Shown piece after piece: positions 7,725-14,911 of a stretch of 64,000 nt of DNA; position 1 is the stretch's first letter, and every line of letters begins with the position of its first letter. The notes below the pieces were generated by a model. That model was not told the DNA's origin. It did no database searches and saw nothing but the letters and a program-made list of their open reading frames with translations. The translations under genes were made by a program, and so were the position numbers. Source of the stretch: Chitinophagaceae bacterium (lineage in GTDB: Bacteria > Bacteroidota > Bacteroidia > Chitinophagales > Chitinophagaceae); contig JAIXOJ010000198.1 in the NCBI GenBank assembly GCA_027486835.1, positions 92,563-156,562 of the forward strand. The letters are read 5' to 3'.

Positions 7725-8814
7725 GTTAAGTTAGCATTGGTTTATGTTATTGGGTAATGATATAAGGTGGGGTTCGGCAGTCTTTTTTACGGGATATCAC
7801 CGAAATTACCTGTTTAAAGCACCAATTGGAGGATGTAAGAAAAGTGGTTGTTCTTGTCGTAATCTGCAAGAAGGATATTGGCATTTTCAAAAAACATGCG
7901 GTGAAGTTAACCTTGTTGGTTAGTAATTGAAATTAATTATCCATTACGCTTTCAATTACCAATTATCAAAAACTAATTATCAAATACCAGATCGTAATTC
8001 TCCATCCACCATTCTCAATTCTCCATTCGTAATGGTCGATTTATTGGCATTAATGCATAGAAACAGCGCTACGAACAAGGCTTGGTGGGAATTTCATACC
8101 GAATTCATCCATTTTTTGATGTCAAAGTGGGATTTTTTAACAAAATCTGACACTAAATAAGTAACTAGTGGTCATTTTAAAATGAAAATGGCCATTGTTC
8201 ACCCGTACTGAGGTCATTTTAAAATGAAAATGGCCATTGTTCACCCGTACTGAGGGCATTTTAAAATGAAAATGGCCATTGTTCACCCGTATTGAGGTCA
8301 TTTTAAAATGAAAATGGCCATTGTTCACCCGTACTGAGGTCATTTTAAAATGAAAATGGCCATTGTTCATCCGTATTGAGGTCATTTTAAAATGAAAATG
8401 GCCATTGTTCACCTGTATTGAGGTCATTTTAAAATGAAAATGGCCATTGTTCGCCCGTATTGAGGTCATTTTTAAATGAAAATGGCTATTGTTCAACCGT
8501 ATTGAGGGTATTTCAAAATAAAAATGGCTAATAGATTCATAATTGAATTGAATGTTTTTTCAAAGACGTTGAGTTAAGCGATTTTGGTTAGATTCACTTA
8601 AACTAATCTCTCAAAAAAGTTCAAAGGGTTAAAGGGATAATTTATTAGCACATATCGTTAAGAAAATTGATGATGAAGATTTCAAACTAAGTAACACATT
8701 CGCTTAACTTAATGGCATTTATTGTCCATTCGTAATTCCCCGTTCTCCATTTTCCATTCTCCATTCTCCATTCCTATTTAATGCTTACCTATTTTCGGGC
8801 TAAATGATAGGCTA
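7725..8814. other. Divergent intergenic region with array
   Basis: A 1.1-kb gap between the leftward regulator/kinase operon and the rightward symporter operon. It contains the 42-bp array (8170-8540) between two short tracts of ATTCTCCATT-like sequence (about 7998-8034 and 8722-8775) in the same orientation. These tracts are a common kind of low-complexity intergenic sequence in Bacteroidota. No RNA gene or protein gene was recognised before 8815. Confidence 0.65.
8170..8540. repeat. 42-bp palindromic minisatellite
   Basis: Eight full copies of a 42-bp unit start at 8170, 8212, 8254, 8296, 8338, 8380, 8422 and 8464; a decayed ninth follows at 8506. Each unit carries two perfect palindromes, CATTTTAAAATG (12 bp) and AATGGCCATT (10 bp). 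The remaining linker (TGTTCACCCGTACTGAGG) varies mostly at single bases such as GTACTGA/GTATTGA. Between-copy identity is high through the middle and falls at the right end, as expected for an array growing by unequal exchange or slippage. Confidence 0.95.
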
Positions 8815-8940
8815 ATGATGGAGGATTTAGATAAAGAGGTGCCAGTATTTGCTAGTTGGCGGGGATGGTATGTATTAGTCATTGGGGTTTTGTTGGTGTT
8901 GATTGGCTTATTTTTTTGGATTACTAAATTTTTTGCATGA
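8815..8940 (+). CDS. 41-residue single-pass membrane protein
   Basis: A short open frame translating to 41 residues: an acidic N-terminus (MMEDLDKEVPVFASW), one strongly hydrophobic helix (YVLVIGVLLVLIGLFFWI) and a short 'TKFFA' tail. The stop TGA (8938-8940) overlaps the symporter ATG (8937-8939) in an ATGA arrangement, a strong sign of translational coupling. By position it resembles the small membrane partners that precede some SSS transporters (for example DUF4212), but it is half that size and I see no sequence match. It may be an accessory or stabilising subunit of the symporter. A second in-frame ATG follows immediately at 8818. Confidence 0.7.
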   Translation: MMEDLDKEVPVFASWRGWYVLVIGVLLVLIGLFFWITKFFA

Positions 8941-10667
8941 GCATATTAGATTGGGTAGTGCTGGTATGTACCCTTGGGGGCATCGTGGCTTTTGGCATGT
9001 ACAAAACGGCAGCTACTAAAAGCATGGAGGGCTATTTTTTAAGTAATAGAAGCCTGCCTTGGTACCTGGTGCTGTTGAGCATTATGGGCACACAAGCAAG
9101 TGCCATAACATTTTTATCTGCCCCAGGCCAAGCATATACAGATGGGATGCGTTTTGTACAATACTATTTTGGTTTGCCGCTGGCAATGGTGGTACTCTGC
9201 ATCAGTTTTGTGCCGCTCTATCATCGTCTGAAGGTATTTACAGCTTATGAGTTTTTGGAGCAACGTTTCGATGCCAAAACACGCACGTTTGCCTCCGTAT
9301 TGTTTTTGTTATCACGCGGTTTGTCCACTGGGGTAAGCATCTATGCCCCCTCTATTATTTTATCCTCCTTATTGGGATGGGATATATTTTATACCAATTT
9401 AGTAATGGGCAGTTTGTTGGTGGTTTACACCATCAATGGAGGTGCAAAAGCAGTGGCCTATACCCAGCAAATACAAATGGTCATCATTTTGGGAGGAATG
9501 CTAGCCGTAGGGTATTACCTAGTACATCTCTTGCCCGAAGGCATCGGATTTACGGATGCTTTGAAGCTAGGAGGGGTCAATGGAAAACTCAATATCATTA
9601 CCACAGGATTTACCGAAAAAGGGTTTGATTGGAAGGATAGATACAATATTGTAAGTGGAATAGTGGGCGGTTTTTTTCTGGCATTGTCTTATTTTGGCAC
9701 AGATCAATCGCAGGTGGGCCGGTATCTAACCGCAAAGAATGTTACGCAAAGCAGGATTGGATTGCTGATGAATGGGTTGGTGAAAATACCCATGCAATTT
9801 TTGATTTTATTGGTGGGTGTTTTATTGTTTAACTACTACCAGTTTACCAAAGCCCCCATTTTTTTCAATACTACTTTGGCTGCCAGCATACACAATAAAG
9901 CAGACAAAGCCATTTGTGAAGGGCTGGAGCAGCAATATAACACACTGTTGGAAGGTCAATCGAGCCTGAGTAGGGCTTATTTGTCGCAGCCAACCGATAC
10001 AATAGCAAAAGCGGCTATGCTGGAAAGGGCAGCCCAAATAAAAAATGTGCAAATTCAATATAGGGCTGCTATAAAAAAGGCATTACCGCATGCTGACACC
10101 AACGACACCAACTATATTTTTCTTCGGTTTGTAGTGGACTATCTGCCTAAAGGTTTGGTAGGGTTACTAATTGCCATCATTTTTATGAGTGCTTGGGGAT
10201 CCATTGCGGCAGCGCTTAACTCATTGGCTTCGTGTACTATGATTGATGTACACAAGCGTTTGTTTACCTATACCACAGAAGAAGGATTGATGGAAGCCCG
10301 TTGCATGAAAGATTATAGAATCTCTAGGTATTACACCTTGGGATGGGGGGTATTTTGCATCATAACCGCCGAATTATCTTCTGGATTGGGCAGTTTGATA
10401 GAGGCTGTAAATATTATGGGGTCTTTGTTTTATGGGGTTATTTTGGGAGTGTTCTTAGTTGCTTTTTATGTAAAGAGGGTAGGAGGTACAGCCGTGTTTA
10501 TAGCAGCCATTGCAAGTGAATTGTTGGTGATAACCTTGTTTACCCTAGATAAATATGACGTAATTGGACTAGGGTTTTTGTGGTTGAATGTGGTGGGCGC
10601 GGTCAGTGTAGTTGTGTTGGGGTTATTGTGTTCTTTTGTTGTTAATGAACAAAAGCGATTGGCATAA
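8937..10667 (+). CDS. Sodium:solute symporter (SSS family)
   Basis: A 576-residue inner-membrane transporter with about 13 predicted helices. Family hallmarks include 'SNRSLPWYLVLLSIMGTQAS' near residue 37, 'RFDAKTRTFASVLFLLSRGL' around 110-130 and 'GTDQSQVGRYLTAKN' around 254-268, the last being typical of SGLT/NIS-like SSS proteins. A hydrophilic, Gln/Ala-rich insertion of about 80 residues lies between the helices near residues 315-395; similar inserts occur in Bacteroidota SSS proteins. The substrate cannot be read from sequence (sugar, sialic acid, iodide-type anion and organic acid transporters share these motifs). Translation is coupled to the 41-residue membrane protein upstream. Confidence 0.9.
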   Translation: MSILDWVVLVCTLGGIVAFGMYKTAATKSMEGYFLSNRSLPWYLVLLSIMGTQASAITFLSAPGQAYTDGMRFVQYYFGLPLAMVVLCISFVPLYHRLKVFTAYEFLEQRFDAKTRTFASVLFLLSRGLSTGVSIYAPSIILSSLLGWDIFYTNLVMGSLLVVYTINGGAKAVAYTQQIQMVIILGGMLAVGYYLVHLLPEGIGFTDALKLGGVNGKLNIITTGFTEKGFDWKDRYNIVSGIVGGFFLALSYFGTDQSQVGRYLTAKNVTQSRIGLLMNGLVKIPMQFLILLVGVLLFNYYQFTKAPIFFNTTLAASIHNKADKAICEGLEQQYNTLLEGQSSLSRAYLSQPTDTIAKAAMLERAAQIKNVQIQYRAAIKKALPHADTNDTNYIFLRFVVDYLPKGLVGLLIAIIFMSAWGSIAAALNSLASCTMIDVHKRLFTYTTEEGLMEARCMKDYRISRYYTLGWGVFCIITAELSSGLGSLIEAVNIMGSLFYGVILGVFLVAFYVKRVGGTAVFIAAIASELLVITLFTLDKYDVIGLGFLWLNVVGAVSVVVLGLLCSFVVNEQKRLA

Positions 10668-11089
10668 CAGCAGTATGATGTTTCAGAAAATAAGCATTGA
10701 TAATTGTAGATTAATGGTTATTTCTTCCTATCGCTTGGGTGATGGGTTTTGGGGAAAGTACATGTTTTTGTAGCCATTATTTAAACCGCCTCCCAACTCC
10801 TCTCCAAAGGCGATGGAACTGGAATGGTTGACTGGAATGCTTTACCGGTATGGGTTTAGTGATATTTTTTCTTGTTTCCAACTGCCAAATGGGGTTCATT
10901 TTTGGTTGGTTAATGGTAAGCTAACAAATTTAAATTAACAGTTTCATCTTTGCAAAGCGAAATGGATTTAGCACCCGTTTCTTTTAATGGTTTAATATAG
11001 ACTGTCATTATCAAATCAAAAGCCCTCAACAAAAAAGGCTGCTCCGAGTTGGGGCAGCCTTTTTTGAAGGTATTTATTTGTGAGAAAGA
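10668..11089. other. Convergent intergenic region
   Basis: The symporter and the ompA-like gene converge here. Apart from the bidirectional terminator at 11031-11065 no feature was recognised. Confidence 0.7.
11031..11065. terminator. Bidirectional intrinsic terminator
   Basis: AAAAAAGGCTGC pairs with GCAGCCTTTTTT around an 11-nt loop. The GC core is flanked by an A-tract on one side and a T-tract on the other, so it can work on both strands. It lies 24 bp past the stop of the leftward ompA-like gene and also ends any read-through from the rightward symporter operon. Confidence 0.88.
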
Positions 11090-12424
11090 TTAATAAGTCG
11101 CTTTTAGTTCCACTCTTCTGTTTTGGGTTCTACCAGCTTCTTTTTTGTTGTCGGCTATAGGCTTTTCCGAACCATATCCTGCTGCTTCTAAACGGTCAGC
11201 GATAATACCCTTCTTAATGAAATACGCTTTGATGGCATCCGCTCTTTTCTGTGATAGTTTTTTATTGTTTGCCGCATTACCTACATTATCAGTATGGCCC
11301 TCAATGATTAGCTTAGTTGCTGGGTACTTGGCTAAGATGGCAGCCACTTCATCAAGCGGTTTCAAGGCCACCCCTTCAATTGTAGTAGCTCCAGATTTGA
11401 AATAGATGCGTTTGGCCAATTCATTCATCTTGGTTTGAATTTCTGGACATCCTGCATTTTCTTTTACACCAGCCACCGTAGGGCATTTGTCGTCCTCATC
11501 GTACACACCATCTTTATCTGTATCCACAATTGGGCAGCCACCCAATCGAGCCAAGCCCATTTCGTTAGGGCATTTGTCTTCTTCATCGTTAATGCCGTCT
11601 TTGTCGGTATCTGGAATTGGACAGCCATTGTATTTTTCTACACCAGCAAGATTGGGACATTTATCATTTTCATCGTTTATGCCGTCTTTGTCCGTATCAG
11701 GAATAGGGCATCCATCGTATTTAGCCAGACCTGCTTCATTTGGGCATTTGTCTTTCCTGTCGGTAATACCGTCTAAATCTGTATCAATTTCGGCCACTAC
11801 AACAGGCGGTGGGGGAGGGGTAGGTTTCTTAATTTCTTTTTTGCGGTAAATGGGGCTAACTAAACCAATGGCGTAGTTTAAATTTTCTTTGGTGTCGTTA
11901 GATATCTTGTATTGTAATGTACTTTGTAAATAAATAAAAGTTCCATCACCAAGATTAACGGCAAATCCACCGCCCACTGGTGCATAAGCCATGAAGTGTT
12001 CTGCGTTGTAAGCTGCTCCCAACAGTCCAGCGGTTAAGTAAGGGTTGATCAGAGCTTTATCAGTAAGTAATTTCAAATTTGCATGAATGCCGCCTTCAAC
12101 CAAGAAACCATCATTAGCGCTATATTTTTTGCCTTTATAAGAATACTTAGTGAAGCAGCCACCTAATTGCCCCATGATATCAATATGAGAAGTGATGCCT
12201 TGAAAATAAGAAAACTGGATACCAGGTGCCATGTTTCCAGCTTCGCCGTAAGTTTTATTGGATAAAACTTTGCTAACTGATGTATTGCTTACTTGCTCAG
12301 GCGTAATATAATCTTTCAAAAAAAATCCAATGCCGATGGAGGGTAGTTTTTTGGGGGGTGTAGTTTGGGCAAATGAGGCAGTAAGAGCACACAAGGCAAC
12401 AAACAACACAAAAGTTTTTTTCAT
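11090..12424 (-). CDS. OmpA-family protein with thrombospondin type 3 repeats
   Basis: A 444-residue outer-membrane protein. A signal peptide (residues 1-19, ending SFAQ) leads into a predicted eight-stranded barrel-like N-terminal domain of about 180 residues, then a proline-rich hinge (KKPTPPPPPVVV). Four calcium-binding thrombospondin type 3 repeats follow (pattern D.D.DGI.D..D.CP, about residues 213-330). The C-terminal OmpA domain, about 340-444, contains 'IIEGHTDNVG' and 'LSQKRADAIKAYF', whose Asp and Arg bind diaminopimelate of peptidoglycan, plus 'GRTQNRRVEL'. Its role is structural linkage of outer membrane and cell wall. A good promoter precedes it and a strong terminator follows, so it is monocistronic. 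Confidence 0.92.
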   Translation of the reverse strand: MKKTFVLFVALCALTASFAQTTPPKKLPSIGIGFFLKDYITPEQVSNTSVSKVLSNKTYGEAGNMAPGIQFSYFQGITSHIDIMGQLGGCFTKYSYKGKKYSANDGFLVEGGIHANLKLLTDKALINPYLTAGLLGAAYNAEHFMAYAPVGGGFAVNLGDGTFIYLQSTLQYKISNDTKENLNYAIGLVSPIYRKKEIKKPTPPPPPVVVAEIDTDLDGITDRKDKCPNEAGLAKYDGCPIPDTDKDGINDENDKCPNLAGVEKYNGCPIPDTDKDGINDEEDKCPNEMGLARLGGCPIVDTDKDGVYDEDDKCPTVAGVKENAGCPEIQTKMNELAKRIYFKSGATTIEGVALKPLDEVAAILAKYPATKLIIEGHTDNVGNAANNKKLSQKRADAIKAYFIKKGIIADRLEAAGYGSEKPIADNKKEAGRTQNRRVELKATY

Positions 12425-12443
12425 CTAACGTTTTTTAGTGCGG

Positions 12444-12477
12444 CAAAAGTAAAGGCCACCAGCCATTTTAAATCAAT
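12444..12477 (-). promoter_or_regulatory. Bacteroidota-type promoter for ompA-like gene
   Basis: On the minus strand a perfect -7 element TACTTTTG (consensus TAnnTTTG; plus-strand 12444-12451) is preceded by ATTG about 22 nt upstream (plus-strand 12474-12477), near the usual -33 TTTG spacing. The -7 box ends 20 bp before the ATG, giving a short leader. Confidence 0.55.
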
Positions 12478-12906
12478 GGCCCACATTATTATATTGTAAA
12501 GGTTTTTTAAACCGATAATTTAATTGAGGATAAAGTTTAGATGCAGACGACCGAATAAATTAATGGAGCGAATCAATAAGAACACCAATACATTTGTAAC
12601 ATTGCTGCCCCAAATGAGAAAATGTAACCATTTTGCCAATGTTGTTTTGTCATGAATTAGGCTTTGCTTAAGCTTACCTTCCTATCAAGTATTTCAAATT
12701 ACTGGAAATTTATGCAGCATTAAATAGCTGAAGAATTTTGAGGTTGTTATTTGCTTAAATACTTGTAAATTAAAATTTAACCCCTTTTTTTTGGGGGGAA
12801 TTAGATAAGGCGGAGGTTGGAAAATGTTGAAATGTGTAAACGATTGTTTTAGAAAATGGCATTTTGATAGTTTGCCCATTAATGTTCTATCATAGAATGG
12901 TTAGTG

Positions 12907-12914
12907 TAGGTTTG
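12907..12914 (+). promoter_or_regulatory. Candidate -7 element for the ECF sigma gene
   Basis: TAGGTTTG matches the Bacteroidota housekeeping -7 consensus TAnnTTTG and lies 28 bp before the sigma-factor ATG. No clear -33 TTTG at the proper spacing was found, so this remains tentative. Confidence 0.4.
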
Positions 12915-12941
12915 AAATAAAACAGAATTATAATTTTTGAA

Positions 12942-13523
12942 ATGCAGTATGAAATTGAACTTCTTACAAGATTAAGAAAGGCAGACCAACTTGCTTTTAA
13001 AGAGGTCTATGAATTTTATGTGCACAAAGTACATCGATTTGTAACCACCTATATACAGGATAAGGAACAAGCAAAGGATATTGTGCAACTTACTTTTATT
13101 AAAATCTGGGAAAAAAAGGAAACAATAGATGTTTCAAAATCATTTAAGGCATTTGTTTTTACAATAGCATATAGAAATGTGATAGACTTCGTTCGCAAAA
13201 AAGAAACCATGGCTATCGACAATAATGCAGATGTGTTGTTATTAGATGAGTTGTTTATTTCCTCAGAATCTGCGGAAAATTTGTTGGAAAAGCACCACCT
13301 TGATTCTATATATAGCAAGGCACTCAATACACTCACACCCAAAAAGCGGGAGATATTCATTTTAAGCAGACATGAAGGACTATCTAACAAAGAAATTGCG
13401 CTTAAACTGGGTATAAGCGTGAAAACGGTTGAGTACCACATGACGGAAGTTTTAGCCGGCTTAAAGGACTATTTTATCAAAACGAAAATCGGCGTAGTTT
13501 TTTTTTATTTTTTTTACTTCTAG
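12942..13523 (+). CDS. ECF RNA polymerase sigma factor (PUL regulator)
   Basis: A 193-residue sigma-70 family ECF factor. Region 2 covers about residues 10-85, with 'EVYEFYVHKVHRFV' (2.1), 'DKEQAKDIVQLTFIKIWEKK' (2.2) and 'SFKAFVFTIAYRNVIDFVRK' (2.3-2.4). Region 4 covers about 125-180, with 'LTPKKREIFILSRHEGLSNKE' followed by the helix-turn-helix 'IALKLGISVKTVEYHMTEVL'. The C-terminus is unusually rich in Phe/Tyr ('VVFFYFFYF'), encoded by two T8 tracts. It lies 41 bp before fecR and begins the sigma/FecR/SusC/SusD cluster, so it most likely drives the downstream PUL when released from the anti-sigma factor. Confidence 0.92.
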   Translation: MQYEIELLTRLRKADQLAFKEVYEFYVHKVHRFVTTYIQDKEQAKDIVQLTFIKIWEKKETIDVSKSFKAFVFTIAYRNVIDFVRKKETMAIDNNADVLLLDELFISSESAENLLEKHHLDSIYSKALNTLTPKKREIFILSRHEGLSNKEIALKLGISVKTVEYHMTEVLAGLKDYFIKTKIGVVFFYFFYF

Positions 13524-13564
13524 ACTAGGGTTAGTTTCTTTTTGTCCGTATATGGTGTGTAACG

Positions 13565-14794
13565 ATGCTTGCTATGGATAATTTAAGCCTTAAAAGATTT
13601 TTTCAAAACGAATGTCTCCCTGCTGAAAGGAAACAAATTGTCCTATGGCTACTAGCACCAGAGAATGATTTTGTAGTTAGGGCTTGGATGAAGGCTAATT
13701 GGGATGAAATAAGCCATACGGAAAAGTCATCTACGCTTGATAACGCTGAAATCCAACAATTATGGTTGAGCATCCAAAACGAAATTGGAATCAGCGAAAA
13801 CATGGAACCAGCAGTGGCTACACCACTATTCGCGAACAAGCAGGGTAACTTAAAATGGAAAAGTTGGTACAAGTATGCGGCAGTTGCTGTGGTAATTGCG
13901 TTTTCCAGTACCCTTTATATTTTTAAATCCAATCATTTCTCAGCACCTACTACCAAAATAACTAAATCCCACAAATCAAATTATCATAACGACATAAAAG
14001 CCCCACAAAACAACACCTCTATACTTGTTTTAGAGGGTGGGGCAAAAATTTATTTAGACAATGTAAAGGCAGGACTTGTTGCTACACAAAACAAAATAAG
14101 CATCATTAAAAATAAAGAGGGAGAAATCACCTACCAAGGCAGTGCTACCGATAATTTGGTACATAATACCATCATGGTTCCAAAAGGAAGTAAAATACAA
14201 AAAGTGATATTGTCTGATGGTAGTGCTATCTTTTTGAATGCTGGAACTTCAATTACTTTCCCAATTGCGTTTACTGGAAAGGAAAGGCGCGTTTCCATCA
14301 ATGGGGAGGGATATTTTGAAGTGGCAAAAAATAAGTTGAAACCTTTTTATGTAACCCACAATGATGTTCAAGTAAAAGTATTAGGTACACATTTTAATGT
14401 AACCGCTTATTCAGATGAATCAAACGACGTGAAGGTAACCTTGCTAGAAGGTTCAGTTAGAGTTTCAAAAGGAAAACAGCAACATTTATTGAAACCTGGT
14501 CAAGTTCTTTCAATTAATTCCAATAAGGTAGATGTAAATAATGATGTTGATACCAAGAAAATGATTGCTTGGAAAGATGAACAATTTTATTTTGATGGGG
14601 ATGATATCCATTCGATTATGAACCAAGTAGAAATGGTTTACAATGTAAAAGTAGTTTATGAAGATTCCATACAGTCCTCATTCGTGGCTAAACTTTCTCG
14701 GAATGAAAGCTTATCCAGTTTATTACAAGTATTAGAACTCACCAATGTGGTTCATTTTAAAATTGATGGAGATATAGTAACCGTATCCAAATAA
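13565..14794 (+). CDS. FecR-family anti-sigma factor
   Basis: A 409-residue single-pass inner-membrane regulator. Residues 1-95 are the cytoplasmic, helical sigma-binding part; one transmembrane helix lies at about 101-118 (KYAAVAVVIAFSSTLYIF). The periplasmic FecR domain spans about 200-300, with 'VPKGSKIQKVILSDGSAIFLNAG' split across the first strand pair and 'GEGYFEVAKN.LKPFYV'; the C-terminal DUF4974-like domain covers about 340-409. It should relay contact with the STN domain of the SusC two genes downstream to the ECF sigma factor upstream. An internal ATG nine bases after the annotated start (13574, MDNLSL) is an equally good start; no strong ribosome-binding site decides between them. 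Confidence 0.9.
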   Translation: MLAMDNLSLKRFFQNECLPAERKQIVLWLLAPENDFVVRAWMKANWDEISHTEKSSTLDNAEIQQLWLSIQNEIGISENMEPAVATPLFANKQGNLKWKSWYKYAAVAVVIAFSSTLYIFKSNHFSAPTTKITKSHKSNYHNDIKAPQNNTSILVLEGGAKIYLDNVKAGLVATQNKISIIKNKEGEITYQGSATDNLVHNTIMVPKGSKIQKVILSDGSAIFLNAGTSITFPIAFTGKERRVSINGEGYFEVAKNKLKPFYVTHNDVQVKVLGTHFNVTAYSDESNDVKVTLLEGSVRVSKGKQQHLLKPGQVLSINSNKVDVNNDVDTKKMIAWKDEQFYFDGDDIHSIMNQVEMVYNVKVVYEDSIQSSFVAKLSRNESLSSLLQVLELTNVVHFKIDGDIVTVSK

Positions 14795-14802
14795 TAAAAA
14801 AA

Positions 14803-14827
14803 CCGCCTCATGTACCAGATGAGGCGG
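14803..14827. promoter_or_regulatory. Hairpin between fecR and susC
   Basis: CCGCCTCAT-gtaccag-ATGAGGCGG forms a perfect 9-bp, GC-rich stem with a 7-nt loop, 8 bp after the fecR stop. It is preceded by an A-tract but not followed by a T-tract on the plus strand. It may be an attenuator or an mRNA-stabilising/processing stem that separates regulator and transporter expression. Confidence 0.5.
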
Positions 14828-14911
14828 CGAATAATCCAGAAAAAAACAAATTGTGTAGTCTCCTTTCAGAAAGACTTATTTAATTGTATTCACTAGATAG
14901 CTTGCTAAATT

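Larger units (their letters stand above)
12425..12941. other. Divergent promoter region of ompA-like and sigma genes
   Basis: This gap holds a promoter for each flanking gene (listed separately) and, near 12780-12799, a CCCC-T8-GGGG stretch that could form a small hairpin. A 61-codon open frame on the minus strand (12694-12879) is not supported by composition or an upstream signal. Confidence 0.55.

Noticed and set aside
7927..8160. 77-codon frame before the 42-bp array
   Set aside because: It translates the ATTCTCCATT-type tract and shows no protein-like features.
8137..8496. 119-codon minus-strand frame across the 42-bp array as a repetitive protein gene
   Set aside because: A period divisible by three automatically keeps a stop-free frame open; there is no signal peptide, promoter or ribosome-binding site, and the frame extends into the decayed flank.
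8170..8540. Possible CRISPR array
   Set aside because: Units are contiguous 42-bp repeats; there are no unique spacers and no cas genes in the window. The same holds for the other four arrays.
12694..12879. 61-codon minus-strand frame upstream of the sigma gene
   Set aside because: Low-complexity, no family features, and it lies in a region that holds promoters for both flanking genes.
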